DNA from: Sphingobium yanoikuyae
Lineage (GTDB): Bacteria > Pseudomonadota > Alphaproteobacteria > Sphingomonadales > Sphingomonadaceae
DNA: 64,000 bases
Direction: 5' to 3'
NCBI RefSeq assembly: GCF_013001025.1
Contig: NZ_CP053023.1
Coordinates: forward strand, 218,771 to 282,770
Below the pieces are notes generated by a model. It was not told the origin of the DNA, made no database searches, and saw nothing but the letters and a program-made list of their open reading frames with translations. The position numbers were made by a program, and so were the translations under genes. This document shows, piece after piece, positions 9,472 to 17,077 of this stretch. Position 1 is the stretch's first letter, and every line of letters starts with the position of its first letter.

Positions 9472-10285
9472 CCTCCATCGCGAACTCGCCCCCATCTCCG
9501 ACGCCGCTTGGGCGCAAATCGACCAAGAAGCGACCCGAACTCTCAAGCGCTATCTGGCCGCGCGCCGCGTCGTGGACGTGCCGGAACCGAAGGGGGCCAC
9601 GCTCGCGGCCGTGGGAACGGGCCACACCAAGCCGATCGATGCGCCCAGCGATGGCGTCCAAGCCGTGCGGCGTGCGGTCAACGCCGTGGTCGAACTGCGC
9701 GTGCCCTTCACGCTGACCCGCGCGGCGATCGACGATGTGGAGCGCGGCTCCGAGGATTCGGACTGGCAACCGCTCAAGGAAGCCGCCCGCACGATCGCCT
9801 TTGCCGAAAATCGCGCGATCTTTGATGGCTATGCCGCTGCCGATATCGGCGGCATCCGTCCCGGCGCGAGCAACGAGCCGGTGCCGCTGCCCACGGCCGT
9901 CGCCGGATATCCCGCCATCGTCGCCCAAGCCGTCGATCGGTTGCGCCTTGCCGGGGTCGAGGGGCCTTATCGACTGGTGCTGGGCGATGATCCGTTCACC
10001 GCGATCAGCGGCGGCAGCGAGGAGGGCTATCCGGTGCTCCAGCACATCAATCGTCTGGTGGACGGCGATATCATCTGGGCGCCGGGCATCATGGGCGGCG
10101 TCGTCCTGACAACGCGGGGCGGCGATTTCGAACTCGATCTCGGACAGGATTTGTCGATCGGCTATCTCAGCCACACCGCCGAGGCGGTCGAGCTGTACCT
10201 GCAAGAGAGCTTCACCTTCCGGCTGTTGACGAGCGAGGCGGCTGTTTCGCTCCCGACAACGGAAGCGTCGGCGCAGCCGGCGTGA
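9464..10285 (+). CDS. enc: family 1 encapsulin shell protein (linocin M18 type)
   Basis: This HK97-fold shell protein self-assembles into a protein nanocompartment that would enclose the DyP peroxidase. Family features include the N-terminal LHRELAPISDAAWAQID, the segment ARRVVDVPEPKGATLAAVGTG, the central GYPAIV...RLRLAGVEGPYRLVLG, and the C-terminal QDLSIGYLSHTAEAVELYLQ. Length is 273 residues, as expected for a small family 1 shell. ATG 9464 fits the family N terminus; an upstream in-frame ATG would only add peroxidase-overlap sequence. The shell lies directly downstream of its cargo, the usual arrangement. Confidence 0.96.
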   Translation: MNNLHRELAPISDAAWAQIDQEATRTLKRYLAARRVVDVPEPKGATLAAVGTGHTKPIDAPSDGVQAVRRAVNAVVELRVPFTLTRAAIDDVERGSEDSDWQPLKEAARTIAFAENRAIFDGYAAADIGGIRPGASNEPVPLPTAVAGYPAIVAQAVDRLRLAGVEGPYRLVLGDDPFTAISGGSEEGYPVLQHINRLVDGDIIWAPGIMGGVVLTTRGGDFELDLGQDLSIGYLSHTAEAVELYLQESFTFRLLTSEAAVSLPTTEASAQPA

Positions 10286-10337
10286 AGGCGTTGCCGGTTG
10301 CGCCGCCCGCACGCGGGCCGCAGCGAGGGGTGGGACA

Positions 10338-10919
10338 ATGATAAGTCTCGTCGGTTGGATCGCCACGATCGCGACGATGATCGCGGCGATGATGACGGCT
10401 TCCAACCTGGGCGCGCGCGTGACGGGCTGGGGCTTCGTGGTGTTCAGCATCAGCTCGGTTTGCTGGACCACATTGGGCTACGCCACAGGACAGACAGCCT
10501 TGGTTGCCACCAATGGATTCCTGATGCTGACGAACCTAGTTGGTATCTGGCGATGGTTGGGGCAGCAGACCAAATATGAGGATGGCGGCCGATCGGCCGA
10601 AACAGCCAGCCAAAGATCCGATACGCCGAACCTGTTCACCGCGACCGGCCTGATCGGCATGGCGGTTGATGACAAGAGCGGGATGAATCTGGGCCGGGTT
10701 GTCGAGGCCCTTATCGAATGTTCGACCGGCAGGATAAACTATGTGGTGATCTCGGACGAGCGATATGCCGGTCTTGAAGAGACATTGCGAGCGGTGCCGC
10801 TCGAATCCCTCAGGATCGGCTACACGCGCATGACGCTGTTGCTGGACGGCCCGAGCTTCCTGTCACAGCCCGGCCTCAAAAGTCGTGACTGGCCCGCCTT
10901 CGCTCCGATCAATCCCTAG
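10338..10919 (+). CDS. membrane protein with C-terminal PRC-barrel domain
   Basis: The 193-residue product begins with two or three hydrophobic segments within the first 75 residues (MISLVGWIATIATMIAAMM, then WGFVVFSISSVCWTTLGYA). A charged linker follows, then a PRC-barrel-like domain from about residue 108 (GLIGMAVDDKSGMNLGRVVEAL...INYVVIS). PRC-barrel domains often bind partner proteins or RNA at membranes. It follows the encapsulin gene by 52 bases on the same strand and may be cotranscribed. Its role is unknown; a link to the nanocompartment is speculation. Confidence 0.75.
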   Translation: MISLVGWIATIATMIAAMMTASNLGARVTGWGFVVFSISSVCWTTLGYATGQTALVATNGFLMLTNLVGIWRWLGQQTKYEDGGRSAETASQRSDTPNLFTATGLIGMAVDDKSGMNLGRVVEALIECSTGRINYVVISDERYAGLEETLRAVPLESLRIGYTRMTLLLDGPSFLSQPGLKSRDWPAFAPINP

Positions 10920-10930
10920 CAAGCGATCGC

Positions 10931-11227
10931 TCACACCAATTGGAGCGCGCGATCATGATCTTGACCGGGGCCAAGAAAGCGCAGGATCAGGATACGGTGG
11001 GCTTCTGGCCGGTAGAGGATGCCATAGCGGCGATAGGAACGGCGACGGATACCGTAGCGCTCATAGCGAGGCACCAGAGGATAGCCTTGGGGCAGATCGG
11101 CAAGGCGACGGGCCGCCTCACGCAATTCCTCAACAAAGCTGATGGCTCTCGCGGGATTGTCCTTTTCGATATGCTCGGCGATGTGATCGAGGTCGGCCAG
11201 CGCATCCGGCGTCAGGATGACTTTCAT
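10931..11227 (-). CDS. parE: RelE/ParE-family toxin
   Basis: The 98-residue basic protein has the RelE/ParE fold signature: an N-terminal strand (MKVILTPDALADLDHI), a helix pair, and the C-terminal strands YRRYGILYRPEAHRILILRFLGPGQD. It is read from the lower strand, and its start overlaps the stop of the upstream antitoxin gene by 4 bases (ATGA type), the usual antitoxin-then-toxin order. ParE toxins poison DNA gyrase; the exact target here is inferred from family. Confidence 0.9.
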   Translation of the reverse strand: MKVILTPDALADLDHIAEHIEKDNPARAISFVEELREAARRLADLPQGYPLVPRYERYGIRRRSYRRYGILYRPEAHRILILRFLGPGQDHDRALQLV

Positions 11228-11502
11228 TGCGGCTGAGCGCTTGCCCGTGTCCGAATCCTGTCGATGATAGCATCGCAGGCGTCGTCGAGGTCGTGGGTGC
11301 GCCCCGCCTCGGCATCGGCAAGGCCGCGTTCGATCGAGGCGTCAAGATCATGCAGCCACCGTTCGACATCCTGCGTCTCGCCCTGATCGCGCCGAATGAG
11401 ATCGCGAACATAATCACTCACGCTGGCATAATGCCCGCTGTCGATGCGGCGCTGGACGTAATCCCGCATAGGGTCCGGAAGGGAGACGTTCATCGAAGCC
11501 AT
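11224..11502 (-). CDS. parD: ParD-family antitoxin
   Basis: This 92-residue ribbon-helix-helix antitoxin has the ParD N terminus (MNVSLPDPMRDYVQRRIDSGHYASVSDYVRDLI), followed by an acidic C-terminal tail that would wrap the toxin. It precedes parE with a 4-base overlap. The start could be residue 1 or Met4. The pair would stabilise the plasmid by post-segregational killing. Confidence 0.92.
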   Translation of the reverse strand: MASMNVSLPDPMRDYVQRRIDSGHYASVSDYVRDLIRRDQGETQDVERWLHDLDASIERGLADAEAGRTHDLDDACDAIIDRIRTRASAQPQ

Positions 11503-11521
11503 AAATCACCTCACTACCATT

Positions 11522-11538
11522 ATGGCAAAAACTGCCAT
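11522..11538. promoter_or_regulatory. candidate ParD operator
   Basis: The inverted repeat ATGGCA-N5-TGCCAT lies 20 bases upstream of parD. A short palindrome at this place is where ParD or the ParDE complex usually binds for autoregulation. The assignment rests on position and symmetry. Confidence 0.4.
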
Positions 11539-11618
11539 CGGTTTCAAGGCGCCTGCCTCTCTTGTGCAGCCGATCCGCCTTCGCGTCACCGCACCGACGA
11601 GGGTAAGATCACATAACG

Positions 11619-12320
11619 CTAAGCGACCTTTGGCTCGCCTACCATGACAATATGTTGGAAAAGCTTGCTGGTGCGTTCCCCGGCAGGCGCGGCCATGGCG
11701 GCGGCGATCGCGGCTTGGTTCAAGCGATGGTGGGTCGGGGCCGTGCCTCCGCCTCCGGATTGCGGCCCAGGACCATGAGCAGGCGGGGCCGAGCCAAGGG
11801 CGCCATTATCATCCGCCTCGGCCGCGGCGATCACCCGCAGGCTGTTTATCGGTGCGGTGGGATCGGGTCGAATGTTCGGCATTTGCGGTGCGGGGATCTT
11901 GGTCAGCGCGACCATGGCCTTCTCCGTATAATAGCGGATTTTCTTGCCATAGACGGGCGGGATGCCGAGGCGCAGGACGATCATGTCCTTTTCGGGGAGC
12001 TGCATCAGCTCTTGAGGAAGCATCAGGGGCCGGCGCTGATCGGATTCCGATACCGAGCCGCCCCCACGGCCCCACATGCCGAAGGAGCGCGACTTGGCGC
12101 GAAACGTATAAGTGCCAAGCCGTTCGGAAATATCCTTCGCATCATCGTTGGTCGCGGGGCGCATGACCATTTGGACGCCGCAGTTGGATTCAATCTCCGT
12201 GGCGACTTTCGGCCCATAGACGTTCTCGAGCTGCGCTCCGCTCTGGATGACGGGGAGGAGGCGAATGCCATAGCCGGCGACATAGCTGAAGCCATTGGCG
12301 ATCACCGACGCGCGGCCGAA
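11619..12320 (-). pseudogene. virD4/traG coupling-protein C-terminal remnant
   Basis: Read from the lower strand, this frame holds the C-terminal third of a VirD4-type coupling ATPase, including YVAGYGIRLLPVIQS, LENVYGPKVATEI, and ISERLGTYTF. The Walker motifs and the whole N-terminal membrane and ATPase region are missing. At about position 12320 it is joined directly to the start of virB1, so a deletion has removed everything between the two genes. The C-terminal tail is Pro/Gly rich, as in sphingomonad plasmids. It cannot work as a coupling protein. Confidence 0.85.
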
Positions 12321-12612
12321 GATTGGTGCAAGGATCGAACACCTCTTCGACCGAGACCCCGAGGCGCGCGAAATTGGCCGAATTGACCTGGGCCAAGCCG
12401 ACATCGACGGTGTAGCCAGCAGCGACATAGCGACGGACGATCGCTGCGCCTTCAGCGACGGAGCCGGCACGAACGCGCGGCCCCTTGTTGACGTTGATCT
12501 TGAGGGAGTCGCCGCTACTCTCCGTCATGACGAGCGGCACAACCGCTTCGGTCGCGATTTCCGGCGCGCATTGCTGCGCCAGCGTGGCAATGGCGGCGAC
12601 CGCGTAGATCAT
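12319..12612 (-). pseudogene. virB1-like lytic transglycosylase, N-terminal part only
   Basis: The first 98 codons encode the start of a VirB1 transglycosylase: hydrophobic N terminus, the catalytic glutamate in LVMTESSGD (about residue 31), VDVGLAQVNSANF and VFDPCTNL. Beyond that the frame runs into virD4 sequence out of frame and ends near 12190. The start overlaps the preceding trbM-like stop (ATGA). The truncation comes from the same deletion that removed the front of virD4. Confidence 0.85.
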
Positions 12613-12962
12613 TGCTGTGTCACCGTCTGGTATCGCGTGTCGAGCGCGTAGCTCGACACGGCACCGTCTGACTGCGTGACCGTCAGATTATAGCCGTGCT
12701 TCACCTTCTTGGTGCGAATGCCGACGCCCGTGCATGTCGGGAACGAGCCGCCCATGGCGAGGACATTCCAGAGCTTCGTGATAGGCGGGACGCACTGCGC
12801 ATATTTCGTGGGGGAGCCGGGGGTGGCGAGGCAGAGAACCACCTGGCAACCCCAATCCGACGCATAGGCCGGTTGCGGCGCGGCGACCGCCACAATCCCA
12901 GCGCCGCACAAGGAAAGCGCCCCCGAGGCGCCCCCCAGCTTGTTCAACAATCGCCCGATCAT
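12609..12962 (-). CDS. TrbM/KikA-like conjugal transfer protein
   Basis: This small exported protein of 117 residues has a signal peptide ending near AYA-SD (about residue 35). A cysteine-bearing segment, GCQVVLCLATPGSPTKYAQC, follows, then a further PxCTG. The spacing resembles the TrbM/KikA/MpfK family of conjugation accessory proteins. The start ATG 12962 overlaps the stop of the upstream M15 fusion gene by 4 bases and gives a proper signal peptide; the longer open frame does not. The family function is uncertain. The gene appears intact, although the transfer system around it is not. Confidence 0.7.
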   Translation of the reverse strand: MIGRLLNKLGGASGALSLCGAGIVAVAAPQPAYASDWGCQVVLCLATPGSPTKYAQCVPPITKLWNVLAMGGSFPTCTGVGIRTKKVKHGYNLTVTQSDGAVSSYALDTRYQTVTQQ

Positions 12963-13762
12963 GAACCACCTCCATGAGATACGCGCCACTCTTCCGCCGC
13001 GAATACGTCCCATCGGGGCGGCGCTTTCTCGGTGGGTTGCAGGGCCGACACGGGCGCGGAGGGCGCATCGGTTCCAGAGATTGCAGATGGACGGCGAACG
13101 TCGGCACTGGCGACATTGACGATCCAGTCCTCGTCCTCTTCGACGGGCCGGATGCGGTCGATGACCTGTCCAGGGCGCGCGAACGCGATATGCCAATGAT
13201 TGGAGTGACCCCGATCCCCCGGCCCAAGCAGCTCTATGAGCCGGATGCCGCTTTGCCCCATAAGGGCGCGGATTTGGTCGCGCGTGATCGAGTTGACGCC
13301 GGCAGCAGGGACGAAATCCACGGCTTGCCCGAATTTGTGCCAGCTATAACGCGCCCCGTATGTCGCGTTCATGGGCCTGATTGTGTCGGTGATGCGGGCG
13401 GCAAACGCCCGCCGTAGCAGCGCTGTTACCCCCGATACCGTAGCCGTGGTGGGGATGGAGGCCCGTTGCGAACCATCATCGACCTGCGCCAGCGCGCACG
13501 GGTCGAACACGGATGCCGGAGTGATGCCGTATGTCGCGAAGTCCCGGCCCTTGATCGCAAGCGGTCCGGCATCGAAGTCCGCGCCGAGCGCAAGCAGATC
13601 ACGCACTGTCGCTTCTGCGTCGGCCTCATTGTCGGGCTGACGGGTCAGCGAGGCGCCCGTGTGAACGATGATCGCGTAGGGCGGTGCCGGGGTGGTCACG
13701 GCAGCGCCCAACCCTGCTGCGCAGAGCTGAATCGCCTTTGCCGTAAGCACCGCTGGAAGCAT
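12959..13762 (-). CDS. degenerate VirB1-like domain fused to M15-type peptidoglycan peptidase
   Basis: The 267-residue exported product has two parts. Residues 25-95 follow the VirB1 pattern (IIVHTGASL..., then FATYGITPASVFDPCA), like the neighbouring VirB1 (VFDPCTNL), but Gly-Ala replaces the catalytic Glu-Ser-Ser. Residues 125-200 carry M15 carboxypeptidase motifs: the zinc-binding SWHKFGQAVDF (H142, D149) and GHSNHWHIAF (H189, H191). It would trim cell-wall peptides to open a path for the transfer channel. It is the first gene of a lower-strand run with trbM and virB1. The N-terminal domain is probably structural only. Confidence 0.75.
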   Translation of the reverse strand: MLPAVLTAKAIQLCAAGLGAAVTTPAPPYAIIVHTGASLTRQPDNEADAEATVRDLLALGADFDAGPLAIKGRDFATYGITPASVFDPCALAQVDDGSQRASIPTTATVSGVTALLRRAFAARITDTIRPMNATYGARYSWHKFGQAVDFVPAAGVNSITRDQIRALMGQSGIRLIELLGPGDRGHSNHWHIAFARPGQVIDRIRPVEEDEDWIVNVASADVRRPSAISGTDAPSAPVSALQPTEKAPPRWDVFAAEEWRVSHGGGS

Positions 13763-14008
13763 GAACGCCTGCTCCGTCAGATACAGTCCATAAAAAATAG
13801 TGGACGATACTGACGATCATGGCAACACTCAATCGCATCCGGGGAATTGGATTTTGAGCCGTTACGAAGGTGTGTTCATCTCCCCTCCCCTCGTTCACCA
13901 TGTTGCCGAGACAGCAAGCCTAGCATAGAAAACATGGCTTTTAGGGGAGCCGGAGCCTTTGGGCTGACGGCCCCTTTCGGTGAGGCGTATCGCGCAAAGG
14001 GCAGAAGA

Positions 14009-14650
14009 TTGAGAACAACCGTCGCTTTCCTTGCGGAAACACCCGGTTCGGCGACCCTGGAAGATCAAAAGGCGGTCCTAAGCCCTGATGACATCGTTGT
14101 GGAGGCGGGGAAAAAGAGTTTCAACCAGCTCGGCGAACTGCTCGCACGCAACGGCATCAAGCTCGCCTCTGGAGATCGGATCAAGGTCTTCGACCTATCA
14201 TGCCTGGCGCTTTCAACGAACATGCTCATTCGCGTGCTGGCTAAGACGTTGCGTGCCGGCATCAGCGTTGAGATCGTGTCACAAAAGCTTGTCATCGAAC
14301 CCGGTGCGACAAGCGAGATGCACGTTTTGCTTGATACCCTGGACGGCCATTACAGGCATATCCATGGTATCAAGACCCACCCGGCAGACACCGCGCCCCA
14401 GGGTCGCAAACGCCTTCTCGATCCCGACAAACTTCCCGAGATAAGGGCAAAGCTCGACAAGCCGGGAGCGACCGCGACCGACGTGGCGCAGGAGCTAGGA
14501 GTCGCGAGATCCACGCTTTTCAACTACCTCGAACGATACGACAGGGAGCGGCGCATCAGTCGGGGCAAGAAGGTTGTAAAGGGGGGTGTTGAGGGCCGCG
14601 GCGATGATGCTCATGTCCCGAAGCGTGATGCGGATAAAAGACCCGTTTAG
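14009..14650 (+). CDS. resolvase-like DNA-binding protein lacking the catalytic serine
   Basis: The protein resembles a small serine recombinase in its middle (GDRIKVFDLSCLALSTNMLIR, then AGISVEIVSQKL) and ends with a resolvase-type helix-turn-helix (PDKLPEIRAKLDKPGATATD, then QELGVARSTLFNYL). The N-terminal YxRVS catalytic motif is replaced by VAFLAET, and the arginines of the LDRLGRS block are absent, so strand cleavage is unlikely. TTG 14009, after AGAAG, aligns with recombinase N termini; in-frame ATGs at 13847 and 13934 are alternatives. Its last 156 bases overlap a convergent XRE gene. A role in plasmid regulation or as an architectural protein is inferred. Confidence 0.7.
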   Translation: MRTTVAFLAETPGSATLEDQKAVLSPDDIVVEAGKKSFNQLGELLARNGIKLASGDRIKVFDLSCLALSTNMLIRVLAKTLRAGISVEIVSQKLVIEPGATSEMHVLLDTLDGHYRHIHGIKTHPADTAPQGRKRLLDPDKLPEIRAKLDKPGATATDVAQELGVARSTLFNYLERYDRERRISRGKKVVKGGVEGRGDDAHVPKRDADKRPV

Positions 14651-14779
14651 CATATTCTGGATACGCTTGGCCGGGATTGCGCTACGCTCGGCCAGTTCTT
14701 CAGTCGAAATCCCGGTCTCATTAAGCAACACTTTCACACGATCCCCGAATCGGGACCGCAAAACGACGCCTTTAGCCAC
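14495..14779 (-). CDS. XRE-family helix-turn-helix regulator
   Basis: The 94-residue lower-strand product has a Cro/CI-type domain: RFGDRVKVLLNETGISTEEL, ERSAIPAKRIQNMLNG, then LRDMSIIAAALNTPLYNLL. It converges on the resolvase-like gene and shares 156 bases with its 3' end, both frames being family-like in the overlap. Its target is unknown. Confidence 0.75.
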   Translation of the reverse strand: MAKGVVLRSRFGDRVKVLLNETGISTEELAERSAIPAKRIQNMLNGSFIRITLRDMSIIAAALNTPLYNLLAPTDAPLPVVSFEVVEKRGSRDS

Positions 14780-14931
14780 ACAAACTCCCTCGGTTCCCCC
14801 CCGATAGGCCCCTGTGGTTCGGTCGCGACCTCTTCTTCCGTGGCGTCTCGTGAGGTGGCGCCGATTGATCTATGTGTGTCTAATTCATGTCGCGACCGCA
14901 GTGCAATGATATTCCGTCGCAATAAGTATGT

Positions 14932-15204
14932 TCATTTTGGAGGGTTTTTGGCGCTTTCCTCGTCACATGGGCGGATCATATCCCATGCCTCAGCGCCTAC
15001 GGCTTCCGCCAGCTTGACCATCATGTCGAGGGTAGGATTGGCTCTTCCGCGCTCGATGAAGGAAATATATGCAGCCGTGATGCCGGTCTGCTCGAACAGT
15101 TGCGCTTGCGTATAGCCGAGCGAGAGTCGGCGTTCCTTCAGCCGCTTCCCGAAAAGCTGCGCAGCAGGTGTTCCAACCTCCTCCAGTTGGAGATACTTCG
15201 GCAT
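14932..15204 (-). CDS. XRE-family helix-turn-helix regulator
   Basis: A classic Cro/CI domain is visible: LFGKRLKERRLSLGYTQAQL, EQTGITAAYISFIERGRANP, then TLDMMVKLAEAVG. Met at 15204 (MPKYLQLEE) is preferred over the longer open frame because it sits close to the HTH. The gene is divergent from the plasmid gene at 15362, so the 157-base gap between them may contain its operator. Confidence 0.85.
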   Translation of the reverse strand: MPKYLQLEEVGTPAAQLFGKRLKERRLSLGYTQAQLFEQTGITAAYISFIERGRANPTLDMMVKLAEAVGAEAWDMIRPCDEESAKNPPK

Positions 15205-15361
15205 CCAAAAGGTCTCTATCGGTGCGACATCACGGCCGATTGGCCGTGTTCTCAATGCTACAGCTTATATCGGGAACGGTTCGTCGCGCGAGAAAAATTA
15301 ATTTACAGCATCGCGTGCGGGAGCGTTTGACAGAATCGTCATTCGCTCATTAATTGGACTC

Positions 15362-15796
15362 ATGGCACGCCCGCGCACCAAGACTCGGAGAATGACCGTA
15401 AAGGAGCTTGTCCGGCAACAGCGGGGCGAGCTTTATGCGACAGGGCACCAGAATCTCAACATGGCGCTGCCTTCGGGGCTGATCGACGAGATCGACACCT
15501 TGAAGAAGCGGTATCGGCTGCGCTCTCGCGATGCCGTCGTCGCCCGGATCATCCGCAAGTGCATGGCGACCGTCAGTCCCGACGACTTCGTGCAGCGTGC
15601 GGCCGATGGCGATGCGACGCTGCGCCGCATTTCGCCGATCGTCGCGAACGAACTGGCTGACTATGTGCAGCAGGTTCAACGCCGCTTTCGGAATATGCCT
15701 TATGGCCCTGTCTTCGAAATGATTTTCGCCGAGATTGGCAGCGACCTTTCCAACCCTGCTGTCCAGCTTGAACTCATCCAAGGCGGTGAGCAGTGA
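15362..15796 (+). CDS. plasmid backbone protein upstream of repA, unknown function
   Basis: The 144-residue protein is basic at its N terminus (MARPRTKTRRMTVKELVRQQ). It has a segment NMALPSGLIDEIDTLKKRYRLRSRDAVVARII that resembles a ribbon-helix-helix DNA-binding fold. Its stop overlaps the start of the 43-codon ORF that leads into repA (TGATG), so it is probably the first gene of the rep operon. A copy-control or partition role is possible. No strong ribosome site is seen before ATG 15362. Confidence 0.6.
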   Translation: MARPRTKTRRMTVKELVRQQRGELYATGHQNLNMALPSGLIDEIDTLKKRYRLRSRDAVVARIIRKCMATVSPDDFVQRAADGDATLRRISPIVANELADYVQQVQRRFRNMPYGPVFEMIFAEIGSDLSNPAVQLELIQGGEQ

Positions 15797-15927
15797 TGGT
15801 GAGCCGCTCGGCCTCGATCGCGGCCGAGCGCGTGCAGTTAGAGTCGGCCGGAATGGTTCTCGAAAGCACGAAGATCGCCTCCCCGTTCGTGCTTTCGGGG
15901 ACCATTAGAAAGGCGGCGCCGGCATGA
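15796..15927 (+). CDS. 43-codon ORF coupled to repA and containing the rep operator
   Basis: This short frame starts at ATG 15796 (TGATG overlap with the upstream gene; AGGCGGTGAG before it) and ends in an ATGA overlap with repA. Its coding sequence contains both arms of the inverted iteron operator. It could be a leader peptide whose translation opens the repA start. No homologue is recognised, so its reality as a protein is uncertain. Confidence 0.45.
   Translation: MVSRSASIAAERVQLESAGMVLESTKIASPFVLSGTIRKAAPA
15855..15903. promoter_or_regulatory. inverted iteron pair, candidate RepA autoregulatory operator
   Basis: The left arm GGTTCTCGAAAGCACGAA (15855-15872) and right arm TTCGTGCTTTCGGGGACC (15886-15903) are inverted copies, 16 of 18 bases complementary, around a 13-base spacer. 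The same 18-mer occurs as direct repeats downstream of repA. In iteron plasmids the initiator dimer binds such an inverted pair to repress its own gene. Confidence 0.8.
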
Positions 15928-16784
15928 CGACGCTCCCTACGACTCAGGGCGAGCTTTTCAGCCTTGATAGCCCGTTGCTCACCGAGGTCCGCGGCGAGCG
16001 ATCATTGATGGCCTATCCATTCTTTGCGCTGACTAAAACGGCGTGGATGAAGCCGCTGGCCTATAGGACGGACGCCGTTTCCATCGAGATTGGGCCGGGT
16101 CCGCGCGGTGTCGCGACTATCTACGACAAGGAAGTCCTGCTTTATATTGCGAGTCTGCTTGTAGCAAAGCTCGACTCGGGCGAGAAAGTCTCGCAGGACT
16201 TCTACTTTACCGCGCACGACCTGTTTCGCGTAACCGGGGTCAACAGCTCAGCCCGATCCTACGCCCGCCTATCGGACGCGCTTGAGCGTCTGCAAGGCAC
16301 GCAGATCAAGACCAACATCGAGGCTGGTGGCGAGGGCGAGGCGGGTTTCTTCTCCTGGCTCTCCGAAGCGCGGTTGACCTATACCAAGACGCGCACCGGC
16401 GATCGGCGTCTCAAGGCGGTCCGCGTCCGGCTCTGCGACTGGCTCTATCGCGCGATCTTGCGTGACCGGGAAGTTCTCGATTACTCGCCGAATTACTTTC
16501 AGATCGGGCCTGTTGAACGCCGTCTTTATGAAGTCGCGCGCGCTTCGTGCGCAAATGGCGCTATTGACGTCGATATCGAAGACCTACGTCTGCAAATTGG
16601 GTATCAAAATCCCGTAAAGAATTTTCGCCATGCTTTGAAGGGCATAGCGGAAGAGGACTCTATACCCGATTATCGCATCGTATTAGGTGATAATACCAAC
16701 GAGGACGTTAAGAGAAAGCGCGGCCCTCGCGCCGGCTCCGCCAAGGTGACGATCATCCCGAGGACCACCGCACCCCCATGCTGA
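15924..16784 (+). CDS. repA: plasmid replication initiator RepA
   Basis: This 286-residue initiator resembles the RepA family of alphaproteobacterial plasmids (MAYPFFALTKTAWMKPLAYR, VLLYIASLLVAKL, FRVTGVNSSARSYARLSDAL). Winged-helix DNA-binding regions are likely in both halves. The start is preceded by AAAGGCGG, overlaps the small ORF before it, and lies 20 bases after an inverted iteron pair. Four direct iterons follow the gene. This arrangement identifies an iteron-controlled theta replicon (replicon A). Confidence 0.88.
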   Translation: MTTLPTTQGELFSLDSPLLTEVRGERSLMAYPFFALTKTAWMKPLAYRTDAVSIEIGPGPRGVATIYDKEVLLYIASLLVAKLDSGEKVSQDFYFTAHDLFRVTGVNSSARSYARLSDALERLQGTQIKTNIEAGGEGEAGFFSWLSEARLTYTKTRTGDRRLKAVRVRLCDWLYRAILRDREVLDYSPNYFQIGPVERRLYEVARASCANGAIDVDIEDLRLQIGYQNPVKNFRHALKGIAEEDSIPDYRIVLGDNTNEDVKRKRGPRAGSAKVTIIPRTTAPPC

Positions 16785-16837
16785 TCGCGGTGCGCCTGGC
16801 TAGTGATTCGGTCAAACCCGATAGCCGCGCACAGAAT

Positions 16838-16940
16838 GGTTCTCGAAAGCACGAACAAACGGTTCTCGAAAGCACGAAGGGGGCGCCTTTCGGTTTCCGA
16901 AAGCACGAGTTTTTGTGCCTTCGGTTCTCGAAAGCACGAG
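16838..16940. repeat. iteron array of replicon A, candidate origin
   Basis: Four direct copies of GGTTCTCGAAAGCACGA lie at 16838-16855, 16861-16878, 16892-16909 (one variant, GGTTTCCGAAAGCACGA) and 16923-16940. Start-to-start spacings are 23, 31 and 31 bases. They match the inverted pair before repA. The 446-base gap 16785-17230 contains this array and one GC hairpin; no gene is seen in it. The replication origin is expected here. Confidence 0.88.
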
Positions 16941-17055
16941 TTTCCGATGCTTCCGCGCTCCCGCGCGGGCTGTCATTCATTGTCATGAAATTGCGGGGCC
17001 GAAGGGCGGCCCCCGCCAATCCAAGGGGTATGTGGGCCGTGAGCACATAAACGAA

Positions 17056-17077
17056 TGCCCGGCACGAAGGCCGGGCA
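17056..17077. terminator. GC hairpin downstream of the repA iterons
   Basis: TGCCCGGC (17056-17063) pairs with GCCGGGCA (17070-17077) around a 6-base loop. No T-run follows, so it could be a terminator-like structure or part of the origin. Confidence 0.35.
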
